A stretch of 64,000 nt of DNA, taken from contig CABHOK010000002.1 in NCBI GenBank assembly GCA_902168205.1, positions 186,001 through 250,000 on the forward strand. The letters are read 5' to 3'. A program made the position numbers and the translations under genes. Each line of letters opens with the position of its first letter. Positions within the stretch are counted from its first letter, which is position 1. The DNA is from an uncultured Chitinophaga sp. Lineage in GTDB: Bacteria; Bacteroidota; Bacteroidia; Cytophagales; Cyclobacteriaceae. Below are positions 34,034 through 42,390 of the stretch, piece after piece. Under the pieces are notes generated by a model. The model saw only the letters and a program-made list of their open reading frames with translations, made no database searches and was not told the origin of the DNA.

Positions 34034-37000
34034 ATGATTAGACTTCGACTCGCTAATTTTCTATTATTCCTTCTTATCAGCTCTCCGCTCTACCCTCAGC
34101 AACAGAGCTTTAACCTCTATATGATCGGGGATGCCGGAGAACCAACCTTACCAACGAACGGCCTGCGCGAATTATTACAAAAGAAGTACGATCCGGCTGT
34201 ACCTTCGGTGGTAATTTTTCTGGGAGACAATATTTACCCCAAGGGACTCCCGGCACCCGATGAACGCGGACGCCAGCAGGCAGAAACGATCCTGAAGGCT
34301 CAGCTCAACCTGCTGCAGGGATTTAACACGGATGTATACTTTATACCCGGCAACCACGATTGGAAAAAAGGACATGCTGACGGCTGGCAACAGATAACCC
34401 ACGAGGAAGCGTGGATCGATTCGCTTCATAACGAACATATACACTTTCAACCCGAGGGCGGGTGCCCTGGTCCGGTGGAAGTTCCGCTGAGTAAAGATGC
34501 TGTGCTGGTAATTATAGACTCACAATGGTTTTTGCATCCGTGGGATAAACCGGAAGGTGACGACAGTCCCTGCGAAGTAAAGCGTCCGGAAGATGCCGTG
34601 ATACAACTGGAAGATATATTCAACCGGAATATAGGGAAGCGGGTTATCGTAGCGGCTCACCATCCGCTCTATACATATGGTGAACACGGAGGTGTATTTA
34701 CCTGGAAAGACCACTTGTTTCCGCTATTGGACCTCAACCGAGACCTATATATACCGATGCCGGGCATCGGCTCGATATACCCACTATACCGAAAATTTAT
34801 AGGTGATATACAAGACACGCCACATCCCATCTACAAACGCTATATCCAGGTGATGTCGCAGTTGCTGAAGAAGTATCCGAATACCATATATGTAAATGGT
34901 CATGAACATGCCTTGCAGTATGTCTGGAAGGACAGTGTACACTATGTTACCAGCGGATCGGGCTCTAAATATACTTTTGTAAAGCAGAAGGGATATGCCC
35001 GCTTTGCCTCGCCTGCTATGGGGTTTGTGAAGATTAATGTTTCCGGCGGAGGCGCTTCTTCGATTGATTACTTTGAGATTGGTAAAGAGCAGCCAGTCTA
35101 TAATGTTCAGGTAAAAGCCGAAGTAAATCCGACAGCACCGGGAGAACAGTCGTTACCGGATTTTTCAAAAACAGTGCGCGTGCATGCCAGCGACCGTTAC
35201 CAGGCTGGTAAATTTCATAAAAAGATATTGGGAAAAAATTACCGCGATGAATGGCGACAGGATATCGATGTGCCGGTATTTAACATTGGTGCCATTGGCG
35301 GAGGATTGAAGATATTGCAGAAGGGTGGAGGTATGCAGACGCTGTCGCTGCGCCTCGCAGATTCGTTGGAACAAGAGTATACATTACGCTCGATCGAGAA
35401 ATTCCCGGAGAAAGCTGTGCCGGAGATGTTACAGAAAACATTTGCTGCAGATCTTGTACAGGACCAGATATCGGCTGCACACCCGTATGGAGCTTTAACG
35501 GTAACGCCACTCGCAGAGGCTGCGGGTATATATCATACCAACCCGGAAGTAGTATATATACCAGATGATCCGCGCTTTGGAATCTACCGGAAGGAGTTTG
35601 CCAATACACTGATGCTGTTCGAGGAACGTCCCGCAGGCGATGCCAGCAATAAGCCGTACTTCGGAAATTCAAAGAAGATTATCAGCACCGATAAAGTATT
35701 GGAGAAGCTAATGGAAGACAACGATAATTATGTTGATCAGGAGTTTGTACTGCGTTCGCGTGTTTTTGATATTGTTATAGGAGACTGGGATCGTCACGAT
35801 GATCAGTGGCGCTGGGCATCATTCAAGGAAAAGAAAACAGAATACTATCGTCCTATACCGCGTGATCGCGACCAGGCATTGTTTGTGAGCGATGGTATAC
35901 TGGCCAAAGTATGGAGCCGTAAGTGGGCATTGCCAAAGTTTGAAGGCTTTCACGATGAAGTACGGTGGGCACCCGGCTTCATGTTCAACGCACGTTACTT
36001 CGACAGAAGTTTTCTCAATCAACCATCGGCTGCACAATGGCAGGAGCAGGCGAAGGGCGTACAACAATCATTGACAGACGAAACAATTGAGGCTGCTGTA
36101 AAGCGATTGCCTGCGGAGATATATAAACTGCATGGCGAAGAGATTGCCCGTAAATTGAAATCGCGCAGAGATCATTTGCCGGAGTATGCACAGGAGCACT
36201 ATAAATTCCTGGCGCGCGAAGTGGATGTAACGGGCTCCGACAAGCGTGAGTACTTTGATGTGCAGCAGGAACCCAATGGCGATGCAAGGGTAAGTATATA
36301 TAAGATCAGCAAGTCAGGCGAACACACCTCCAAAATATATGAACGTAAATTCCTGGCGAACGAAACCGATGAGGTACGCCTCTATGGTTTTGGTGGCGAT
36401 GATATATTTAGTTTTTCCGGCGAGGGTAAAGGAAAGATCAAGGTGCGTGTAATCGGTGGCGATGGTGGTGACTCTGTACGAAACAATGCCACGATAAAAG
36501 GCTGGCGACAACCATATAAAATATACGATGTGCCCGCAGGTATAGCCATTAACAGCAAGCGACACCTCGCTGATAAGACTTCCAACGATGCGGATGTAAA
36601 CCTGTACGATCGCAGGGCATTTCGATATCCTGTACTAGCACCGCTTGTTTACGGTACTTTTAACTATGACGATGGCATATTCCTGGGTGGAGGTTTTCTG
36701 TATACCAAGCATGGCTTCCGTAAGTTTCCGTTTAAGACACAGCATTTGTTTTTGTTCAGTTATGCTCCGCTCACCAGTTCCTATAACTTCAAGTACGATG
36801 GTCGCTTCTCGCAGGTATTTGGCAAATGGGGCGTAGCGTTAGACTTCGATGTAAAAGCGCCTAACTTCGTAAACAACTTCTTCGGCTGGGGTAATGAGAC
36901 AGTATTTAATGACGAGTTGGATGATGAACCTCAATACGAAGATCAGCTCCGGAGCTCTATTGATTACTATCGTATACGCCTCCAGCAGATAGACCTGCAA

Positions 37001-37744
37001 GCTATGCTTACACGTCCCTTCGGTAGTTCCGGTCTTTTTAAAATCGGTCCGGTATACCAGCGCGTAGAGATCGAAAGGCCTACCAAATCACCACGGTATA
37101 TTGCCGAGTATGCGGCCACCCTGGATGAACCACTGTTTGAAGTATCCAAAACATTTGCAGGACTTCGTACCGAGTGGCTCATCGATAAACGCGATAACCG
37201 TATACTCACAACACGCGGAGTGGTATTGAATCAGTCATCAACAGTATATAAAGGTCTGGAGTCGCGCGCGCATGATTTCACTTCGCATAACGCGTCCGTT
37301 GCGTTCTATCAGTCGTTCAGACTTCCGGCCCGTGTTACCTTTGCGCTTCGTGCCGGTGGCGGTATCAATACCGGTAAATATGAAATATACCAGGCACAGA
37401 TACTCGATGGTAAAACAGAACTTCGCGGCTTCCGTAAAACACGTTTTTATGGCGATCGCGATTTCTATAGCAACAATGAAGTGCGTTTAAAAATCGCCAG
37501 CTTCCGCTCCTATATATTCCCGGCATCGGTGGGTATAAATGGTTTCTTCGATGTAGGGCGGGTATGGTATAAAGACCCCAGCGGTAAAGATCCCAGCACA
37601 GCCGATGGTACATCCAGCGTATGGCATAAAGGATACGGGGGAGGAATATGGGTTACACCATTTAATTTAACCGTGCTCGCTGCTGAACTGGCGCACAGCA
37701 AAGACGGCAACATGTTTTACATACGACTCGGCTTCCTGTTCTAG
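34034..37744 (+). CDS. Metallophosphoesterase fused to an outer-membrane beta-barrel
   Basis: 1236 aa with a signal peptide (FLLFLLISSPLYPQQ). Residues 25-320 are a calcineurin-like phosphoesterase: MIGDAGEP, GDNIYPKG, GNHDWKKGH, AHHPLYTYGEHGG and NGHEHALQY supply the dinuclear metal ligands. A middle region (about 380-850) has VIGDWDRHDDQWRW. The last 350 residues are beta-rich with alternating aromatic strands and end in F (IRLGFLF), as in Omp85/surface-antigen barrels. The protein is thus probably anchored in the outer membrane with the phosphoesterase facing outward or into the periplasm. Substrate unknown. A terminator follows 36 nt after the stop. Confidence 0.85.
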   Translation: MIRLRLANFLLFLLISSPLYPQQQSFNLYMIGDAGEPTLPTNGLRELLQKKYDPAVPSVVIFLGDNIYPKGLPAPDERGRQQAETILKAQLNLLQGFNTDVYFIPGNHDWKKGHADGWQQITHEEAWIDSLHNEHIHFQPEGGCPGPVEVPLSKDAVLVIIDSQWFLHPWDKPEGDDSPCEVKRPEDAVIQLEDIFNRNIGKRVIVAAHHPLYTYGEHGGVFTWKDHLFPLLDLNRDLYIPMPGIGSIYPLYRKFIGDIQDTPHPIYKRYIQVMSQLLKKYPNTIYVNGHEHALQYVWKDSVHYVTSGSGSKYTFVKQKGYARFASPAMGFVKINVSGGGASSIDYFEIGKEQPVYNVQVKAEVNPTAPGEQSLPDFSKTVRVHASDRYQAGKFHKKILGKNYRDEWRQDIDVPVFNIGAIGGGLKILQKGGGMQTLSLRLADSLEQEYTLRSIEKFPEKAVPEMLQKTFAADLVQDQISAAHPYGALTVTPLAEAAGIYHTNPEVVYIPDDPRFGIYRKEFANTLMLFEERPAGDASNKPYFGNSKKIISTDKVLEKLMEDNDNYVDQEFVLRSRVFDIVIGDWDRHDDQWRWASFKEKKTEYYRPIPRDRDQALFVSDGILAKVWSRKWALPKFEGFHDEVRWAPGFMFNARYFDRSFLNQPSAAQWQEQAKGVQQSLTDETIEAAVKRLPAEIYKLHGEEIARKLKSRRDHLPEYAQEHYKFLAREVDVTGSDKREYFDVQQEPNGDARVSIYKISKSGEHTSKIYERKFLANETDEVRLYGFGGDDIFSFSGEGKGKIKVRVIGGDGGDSVRNNATIKGWRQPYKIYDVPAGIAINSKRHLADKTSNDADVNLYDRRAFRYPVLAPLVYGTFNYDDGIFLGGGFLYTKHGFRKFPFKTQHLFLFSYAPLTSSYNFKYDGRFSQVFGKWGVALDFDVKAPNFVNNFFGWGNETVFNDELDDEPQYEDQLRSSIDYYRIRLQQIDLQAMLTRPFGSSGLFKIGPVYQRVEIERPTKSPRYIAEYAATLDEPLFEVSKTFAGLRTEWLIDKRDNRILTTRGVVLNQSSTVYKGLESRAHDFTSHNASVAFYQSFRLPARVTFALRAGGGINTGKYEIYQAQILDGKTELRGFRKTRFYGDRDFYSNNEVRLKIASFRSYIFPASVGINGFFDVGRVWYKDPSGKDPSTADGTSSVWHKGYGGGIWVTPFNLTVLAAELAHSKDGNMFYIRLGFLF

Positions 37745-37780
37745 GATAAGGTATATATAGCTTTGTCATAAAAATAAAAT

Positions 37781-37807
37781 ACCCGGAGCACATGCTTCGG
37801 GTTTTTT
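37781..37807 (+). terminator. Rho-independent terminator
   Basis: Stem ACCCGGAGCA (37781-37790) with TGCTTCGGGT (37793-37802), including one G-T wobble, followed by six T. Closes the phosphoesterase gene. The remaining 37808-38013 gap shows nothing further. Confidence 0.8.
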
Positions 37808-38013
37808 AGTATAAAAATCATCCGATGCATTGATCAATTCTACGGATGTGTTTAACCATTGCATGTTTTTTTATTTTGCGAGTATCCGAAATGGTATTTA
37901 GTTTATTCGCTATTCTATTGTTGGGAGAACTATAGTTAACAATTGCCCTTTCTGAGTGGATTGGGCAGTTGGCATAATGGTTGGTTATATACTACACAAA
38001 CAAATAAAAAAGT

Positions 38014-38265
38014 ATGGCTGGTGTAGTGTGGCTCCTGGATAATTATAGTGAAGATGTGATTACCGGACTGGAAGTTAAGGGTTACGTTGTTCGAAGATTT
38101 TCTGCTCAGAATCAACTCCCAATGCAATATGATGAGCGCCCCGATATGATTTTCTTCTCCAAATTAACGGCTGAAACAGCAGGTTTCTTTACCAAAATCT
38201 ACCAGTTTTATCCGGGAGTGTTGGCCATGAGTGTTCCTTCGTTGTTGCCGGCAGAAGAGAAATAA
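38014..38265 (+). CDS. Small hypothetical protein
   Basis: 83 aa (starts MAGVVWLLDNYSEDVITGLEV). The pattern VVWLLDN..GLEVKGYVVRRFS..DMIFFSK..FFTKIYQFYPGVLAMSVPSL resembles the beta-alpha alternation of the first half of a receiver-like fold, but no phosphoacceptor context can be assigned. Codon use is ordinary. It could be a genuine orphan or a truncated receiver. Confidence 0.45.
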   Translation: MAGVVWLLDNYSEDVITGLEVKGYVVRRFSAQNQLPMQYDERPDMIFFSKLTAETAGFFTKIYQFYPGVLAMSVPSLLPAEEK

Positions 38266-38353
38266 CATCCTGAACTGGGATTTGGTGGCGTTTCTTTGTC
38301 TCATTGTTAGACTGACAATGGCGTTGGAATAATTGTAAATTTTTTGTCTGGTA

Positions 38354-38384
38354 TTTGTAATCAATAAAGACTTTACTATTATTG
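38354..38384 (+). promoter_or_regulatory. Candidate promoter of the thx-trp transcript
   Basis: TTTG at 38354-38357 (-33), 19-bp spacer, then TATTATTG at 38377-38384 (-7; 7 of 8 matches to TAnnTTTG). The predicted start near 38391 gives a leader of about 17 nt to the thx ATG. No comparable promoter is visible between thx and the trp leader. Confidence 0.45.
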
Positions 38385-38407
38385 CCGCATCAATTTCAAC
38401 TAAATTC

Positions 38408-38587
38408 ATGGGAAGAGGAGATAAAAAATCCAAAAAAGGTAAGCGCACAAAAGGCTCTTATGGCGTTACAAGAAGTAAAAATGCTATCAAAGCTCGTTTG
38501 AAGAGAGCAACTTCTAAAAAAGAAACATCAGAAGCTGGCGCAGCTCCTGCTAAAAAAAGAACACCTGCTAAAAAGAAAGCAGAGTAA
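38408..38587 (+). CDS. thx: 30S ribosomal protein bTHX
   Basis: A 59-aa, very basic protein that ORF finders tend to miss. The N-terminus MGRGDKKSKKGKRTKGSYG corresponds closely to the known bTHX signature (MGKGD-KKS-RGK-KGSYG), a small peptide that sits in the head of the 30S subunit. After residue 24 it carries an Ala/Lys/Thr tail (KKRTPAKKKAE) absent from the shortest homologues. The stop codon is only 7 nt before the trp leader peptide, so transcripts from the thx promoter run straight into the trp attenuator. Confidence 0.88.
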   Translation: MGRGDKKSKKGKRTKGSYGVTRSKNAIKARLKRATSKKETSEAGAAPAKKRTPAKKKAE

Positions 38588-38593
38588 TAGAAC

Positions 38594-38650
38594 ATGATAC
38601 AATTCAATAACATAGCTTGGTGGTGGCATATATCGAAACTCGATATGTGA
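38594..38650 (+). CDS. trpL: trp operon leader peptide with three consecutive Trp codons
   Basis: The 18-codon frame encodes MIQFNNIAWWWHISKLDM and stops with TGA at 38648-38650. Three TGG codons in a row (38618-38626) are extremely unusual by chance and sit directly upstream of trpE. The Trp codons immediately precede the first arm of an RNA hairpin (38627-38635). The stop codon falls at the start of the antiterminator arm. This is the geometry of ribosome-mediated attenuation: stalling at Trp codons exposes region 2, while reading to the stop masks it. Confidence 0.93.
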   Translation: MIQFNNIAWWWHISKLDM

Positions 38651-38717
38651 ACAGCCTTTTTATGTTAAAGCGATAATGCCGAAGGCCTGCTGTTCACCAG
38701 CAGGCCTTCTTTTTTTA
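38627..38717 (+). promoter_or_regulatory. Trp attenuator (pause, antiterminator and terminator stems)
   Basis: Three alternative stems are visible. 1:2 is CATATATCG (38627-38635) with CGATATGTG (38641-38649), 9 bp with one wobble. 2:3, the antiterminator, is GTGAACAGC (38647-38655) with GCTGTTCAC (38689-38697), 9 bp perfect. 3:4, the terminator, is GAAGGCCTGCTG (38681-38692) with CAGCAGGCCTTC (38698-38709), 12 bp perfect, followed by eight T. 2:3 and 3:4 share 38689-38692 and cannot coexist. The terminator would also end thx transcripts. trpE starts 55 nt after the T run. Confidence 0.92.
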
Positions 38718-38771
38718 TTTAAACGTAACTGATCGTACCTGAACAAGCCGATCGAAAAATATAAACCGAAC

Positions 38772-40172
38772 ATGAAGTATACATTAACGACCTACACCAA
38801 GAAGCTTCTGGCCGATACACTCACACCTGTTAATATATATCTGAAACTCCGCGATGTGTTTGCAGGCAGCATTCTCCTCGAAAGTTCAGATTATCATGGT
38901 CATGAAAACAGTTTGTCTTTTATATGCTGCGATCCAATCGCATCGTTCCAGGTTGTAGATAACGAAGCCTCCATTCAATATCCGGATGGCGCAGCCGAGC
39001 ACATCAAAATCTCAGGTGTAGGACACGTTACTTCATTGCTCGAAGACTTCAGAAATAAATTTGATGTTCAACAACAGGCAGGTTCCAAGTATCCTAACTG
39101 CGGACTCTTCGGATATATGTCATACGATGCCGTTCGGTTCTTTGAAACGGTAACGATCGACCAGAAGAAAAAGATGATACCGGATGTGATCTATAAACTA
39201 TACCGGTATGTAATTGTTGTCGATCACTTCTCCAACGAACTGAGTTTGTTCGAACATTCGCATCAATCCATTACACCGAGCTCGCTCGACAGAATTGAAC
39301 AGATCATTTTCAGCAATCGCTTCTCCACCTATAAGTTTTTATTGATAAATGGTGAAGAATCTAATTTTACCGATGAAGAGTTCCTTAAGGTAATCGAGAA
39401 AGGTAAGGAGCATTGTTACCGTGGCGATGTGTTCCAGATCGTTCTCTCCAGAAGATTTCAGTGCGGCTTTAAAGGAGACGAGTTTAATGTATACCGCGCG
39501 TTGCGTTCCATCAATCCATCGCCTTACCTGTTTTATTTTGATTATGGTAATTTCAAGCTGATCGGCTCGTCACCGGAAGCACAGCTGCAGGTGAAAGGAG
39601 GCAAAGCACATATATACCCTATAGCCGGTACATTCCGCAGATCCGGTAACGACCAGGAAGATGCAGCCATTGCCGAACGCCTTGCTGCCGATGAAAAAGA
39701 AAATGCTGAGCACGTAATGCTTGTAGATTTGGCACGCAACGATATGAGCAGAAATGCTTCGAGCGTACACGTAGAAGTGTTCAAGGAAATTCAATACTAC
39801 TCACACGTTATACACCTCGTGTCAAAAGTTACCGGTACATTGGCAAACGACTCTTCTATAATCGGAATGGCAGCCGATACATTTCCGGCCGGTACATTAT
39901 CCGGTGCACCCAAGCACATGGCCATGACACTGATCAATAAATACGAAAATACAAACCGGACGTTTTACGGAGGTGCCATCGGATTTATAGGCTTTGACGG
40001 ATCGTTCAATCACGCCATTATGATTCGTACATTCCTAAGTCATGAAAATAAACTGATATACCAGGCAGGAGCCGGAGTAGTATCCAAATCACAAGCCGAA
40101 AGTGAGTTGCAGGAGGTGAATAATAAACTCACTGCGCTGAGGAAAGCAGTGTTGATGGCGGAGAAGATTTGA
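38772..40172 (+). CDS. trpE: Anthranilate synthase component I
   Basis: 466-aa chorismate-utilising enzyme. The N-terminal tryptophan-binding motif LLES (35-38) with the downstream serine (SLSF) indicates feedback inhibition by Trp. The catalytic domain contains GDVFQIVLSRRF, PSPYLFYFDY, GSSPEAQL, PIAGTFRR, VMLVDLARND and AGTLSGAPKHMAM. It makes anthranilate from chorismate with ammonia from TrpG. It is the first structural gene behind the attenuator. Unusually, the partner trpG is separated from it by an inserted four-helix-bundle gene. Confidence 0.95.
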   Translation: MKYTLTTYTKKLLADTLTPVNIYLKLRDVFAGSILLESSDYHGHENSLSFICCDPIASFQVVDNEASIQYPDGAAEHIKISGVGHVTSLLEDFRNKFDVQQQAGSKYPNCGLFGYMSYDAVRFFETVTIDQKKKMIPDVIYKLYRYVIVVDHFSNELSLFEHSHQSITPSSLDRIEQIIFSNRFSTYKFLLINGEESNFTDEEFLKVIEKGKEHCYRGDVFQIVLSRRFQCGFKGDEFNVYRALRSINPSPYLFYFDYGNFKLIGSSPEAQLQVKGGKAHIYPIAGTFRRSGNDQEDAAIAERLAADEKENAEHVMLVDLARNDMSRNASSVHVEVFKEIQYYSHVIHLVSKVTGTLANDSSIIGMAADTFPAGTLSGAPKHMAMTLINKYENTNRTFYGGAIGFIGFDGSFNHAIMIRTFLSHENKLIYQAGAGVVSKSQAESELQEVNNKLTALRKAVLMAEKI

Positions 40173-40183
40173 TGGGATTGTCG

Positions 40184-40726
40184 AAGATTGGAAAATTTTA
40201 AGATTGGAAGATTTGTTAAGATTAAAAGATTTTAAGATTGAAAGATTAAAAAAAGGCCTCTTGAAATTTTTAATAAATCAAAAATTAAAAAGTTATGGCG
40301 AGGATTGAGCGGTTTGAGGACTTGGAAATTTGGAAAGAGGCCGTTGCAATAGGGTTGGATATATATGGTATAACATCAAGAGGAAAATTGGAAAGAGATT
40401 ATTCATCGAAAGATCAACTTCGAAGAGCTGCTATATCGGTGTCGAACAATATAGCGGAAGGCTTTGAGTATAATAATAACAATGTATTTATGCGCTTCCT
40501 AGGATATGCAAAAGGATCAGCCGGAGAATTACGAAGCAACCTCTTCGTACTAAAAGAAGCCGGTATAGTACCACAAGATGACTACGAACGTCTACACAAC
40601 AAACTAATCACCGCGTCAAAAAGTATAAAAGGATTCATTAACTATCTGGACGACTACGAATCCAAAAAGAAAAACAACAAACAAAAATAATTTTACAATT
40701 TTCTAATCTTAAAATCTTCCAATCTT
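40184..40726. mobile_element. Inverted-repeat-bounded element carrying an IVP-family gene, inside the trp operon
   Basis: The 36-nt left end (40184-40219, starting AAGATTGGAAAATTTTAAG) and the right end (40691-40726) are imperfect reverse complements with about 31 of 36 matches. Further AAGATTGAAAGATT-type units follow the left end. Between them lies one gene of the 23S-rRNA intervening-sequence protein family, in the operon's direction and without a terminator. No transposase and no clear target duplication are visible. The two ends would pair in the trp mRNA and enclose the gene in a long hairpin. Confidence 0.65.
40295..40690 (+). CDS. Four-helix-bundle protein (23S rRNA intervening-sequence protein / S23 family)
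   Basis: 131 aa with the family's helix pattern and motifs: FEDLEIWKEAVAIGLDIY, SSKDQLRRAAISVSNNIAEGFE, FLGYAKGSAGELRSNLFVLKEAG and a basic tail KKKNNKQK. Members were first found in Leptospira and Coxiella 23S rRNA insertions; the fold is shared with the Avd protein of diversity-generating retroelements. The cellular role is unknown. Base composition is more AT-rich than the flanking trp genes, and inverted repeats flank it, both arguing for insertion. The family being basic and pentameric in Avd suggests nucleic-acid binding. Confidence 0.88.
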   Translation: MARIERFEDLEIWKEAVAIGLDIYGITSRGKLERDYSSKDQLRRAAISVSNNIAEGFEYNNNNVFMRFLGYAKGSAGELRSNLFVLKEAGIVPQDDYERLHNKLITASKSIKGFINYLDDYESKKKNNKQK

Positions 40727-40740
40727 ATAATTCAAAAGAG

Positions 40741-41307
40741 ATGAAATTACTTGTTCTCGATAATTACGATTCATTTACATACAATCTGGTACATATAATA
40801 CGAGAGTTAGGATACGCTGTGGATATTTTTAGAAACGATAAGATCAGCGTGGCAGACGTAAAGAAATATGATAAGATATTACTATCTCCCGGGCCGGGTA
40901 TACCGGATGAAGCCGGTATTATGAAGCAGGTAATTCGCGAGTATGGCGCCTCCAAAAGTATACTAGGGGTTTGTCTCGGTCATCAGGGGATAGGAGAGGT
41001 ATACGGTGCCAAACTATATAATATACCCAAGGTGCTGCACGGAGTAACGTCCGTAGTAGAAGTGAAAGATTCTTCTGATTATCTTTTTAAAGGTGTAACC
41101 GAAAAATTCCAGGCGACACATTACCACTCGTGGGCTGTATTGCCGGAGAGCTTTACACCAGACCTGAAAATTACGGCCGTGAATGATGAAGGTTTGGTGA
41201 TGGCATTACAACATGCGAAGTATGATGTGCGAGGCGTGCAGTTCCACCCTGAGTCTGTTATGACACCGGAAGGTCCGAAGATGATCGCGAACTGGCTGAA
41301 GCATTAA
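40741..41307 (+). CDS. trpG: Anthranilate synthase component II (glutamine amidotransferase)
   Basis: 188-aa class I glutamine amidotransferase: VLDNYDSFTYNLVHIIRELG at the start, oxyanion region LSPGPGIPDEAG, nucleophile Cys in GVCLGHQGIGE, and the His/Glu pair in VQFHPESVMTPEG. It supplies ammonia to TrpE. No phosphoribosyltransferase fusion. The preceding 50 nt are the right arm of the IVP element, so trpG may rely on transcription through that element. Confidence 0.95.
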   Translation: MKLLVLDNYDSFTYNLVHIIRELGYAVDIFRNDKISVADVKKYDKILLSPGPGIPDEAGIMKQVIREYGASKSILGVCLGHQGIGEVYGAKLYNIPKVLHGVTSVVEVKDSSDYLFKGVTEKFQATHYHSWAVLPESFTPDLKITAVNDEGLVMALQHAKYDVRGVQFHPESVMTPEGPKMIANWLKH

Positions 41308-41366
41308 TATTCCGATGTCGAACACCCAACCAAGTCCAAGTCCTGATTGCTAAATTCTAATAAAGA

Positions 41367-42353
41367 ATGAAACATATATTAAACGAACTTATCGATCACC
41401 GCTCGCTTACCAAAGAAACCGCGAGACAAGTATTGGTTGATCTTGCTACAGGTAAATATAATCCGAGTCAGACAACTGCGTTCATGACGGTATATATGAT
41501 GCGCAGCATAACAGTAGACGAGTTGCAAGGCTTTCGCGATGCCATGCTGGAGTTGTGTCTGCCTGCTAAATTTGATCAACCCGTCATGGATGTGTGCGGT
41601 ACGGGCGGTGATGGTAAGAATACATTTAATATATCCACGCTTTCATCGTTTGTTGTAGCGGCAGCCGGTCAGCCGGTTGCCAAGCATGGTAACTACGGTG
41701 TTTCATCGGCCTGCGGATCTTCCAACCTGCTTGAATACTTCGGTTATAAATTTACCAGCGATGTAGATGAACTGAAGCGCAGCCTCGATCGCTCCAACAT
41801 CTGCTTTATGCATGCACCGTTGTTTCATCCGGCGATGAAAAATGTAGCACCGATACGGAAAGAGCTTGGCGTAAAAACATTCTTTAACATGTTGGGACCG
41901 ATGGTAAACCCAGCGTTCCCGAAACGACAACTCGTGGGTGTATTTAGCCTGGAGCTGGCGCGACAGTATGGATATTTATACCAGAACACCGATAAAGATT
42001 TTGTGATCCTTCACTCCATTGACGGCTATGATGAAGTATCACTTACCAGTGCATTCAAATATTTCTATAACCAGGGTGAACGCCTGGCTACTCCTGCTGA
42101 TCTTAATTTACCCCAACTAAAATACGAAGACCTGAAAGGTGGCGATACCGTAGAGGAGTCTGCCAAAGTATTTATGAAAGTATTGGAAGGTAAAGGAACG
42201 GCAGCGCAAAATGCAGCGGTGATTGCCAATGCAGGCATGGCGTTATACGCAGGCCATCAGCAGGATGGATTGCCCGCAGCTTTGCAACGCGCGAAAGAAG
42301 CGTTGGAGTCAGGCAAGGCACTTCAGTCGTTTAAGAAACTTGTACAGCCTTAA
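41367..42353 (+). CDS. trpD: Anthranilate phosphoribosyltransferase
   Basis: 328-aa enzyme of the nucleoside phosphorylase-like fold. The PRPP/Mg motif DVCGTGGDGKNTFNIST, then KHGNYGVSSACGSSNLLE, FMHAPLFHPAMKNVAPIRKELG and FNMLGPMVNP are all intact. It transfers phosphoribose from PRPP to anthranilate. Third trp structural gene, 59 nt after trpG. Confidence 0.95.
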   Translation: MKHILNELIDHRSLTKETARQVLVDLATGKYNPSQTTAFMTVYMMRSITVDELQGFRDAMLELCLPAKFDQPVMDVCGTGGDGKNTFNISTLSSFVVAAAGQPVAKHGNYGVSSACGSSNLLEYFGYKFTSDVDELKRSLDRSNICFMHAPLFHPAMKNVAPIRKELGVKTFFNMLGPMVNPAFPKRQLVGVFSLELARQYGYLYQNTDKDFVILHSIDGYDEVSLTSAFKYFYNQGERLATPADLNLPQLKYEDLKGGDTVEESAKVFMKVLEGKGTAAQNAAVIANAGMALYAGHQQDGLPAALQRAKEALESGKALQSFKKLVQP

Positions 42354-42390
42354 TTAACGTTTTACAGATATATACCAACACACCAAACGC

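Noticed and set aside
38588-38771. T-box or TRAP-type control of trp
   Set aside because: No T-box specifier or AGGGUG-type motif and no GAG/UAG repeat series is present; the Trp-codon leader with alternative stems explains the region.
40184-40726. Diversity-generating retroelement, because IVP proteins share the Avd fold
   Set aside because: No reverse transcriptase, template repeat or variable repeat is present; the gene stands alone between inverted repeats.
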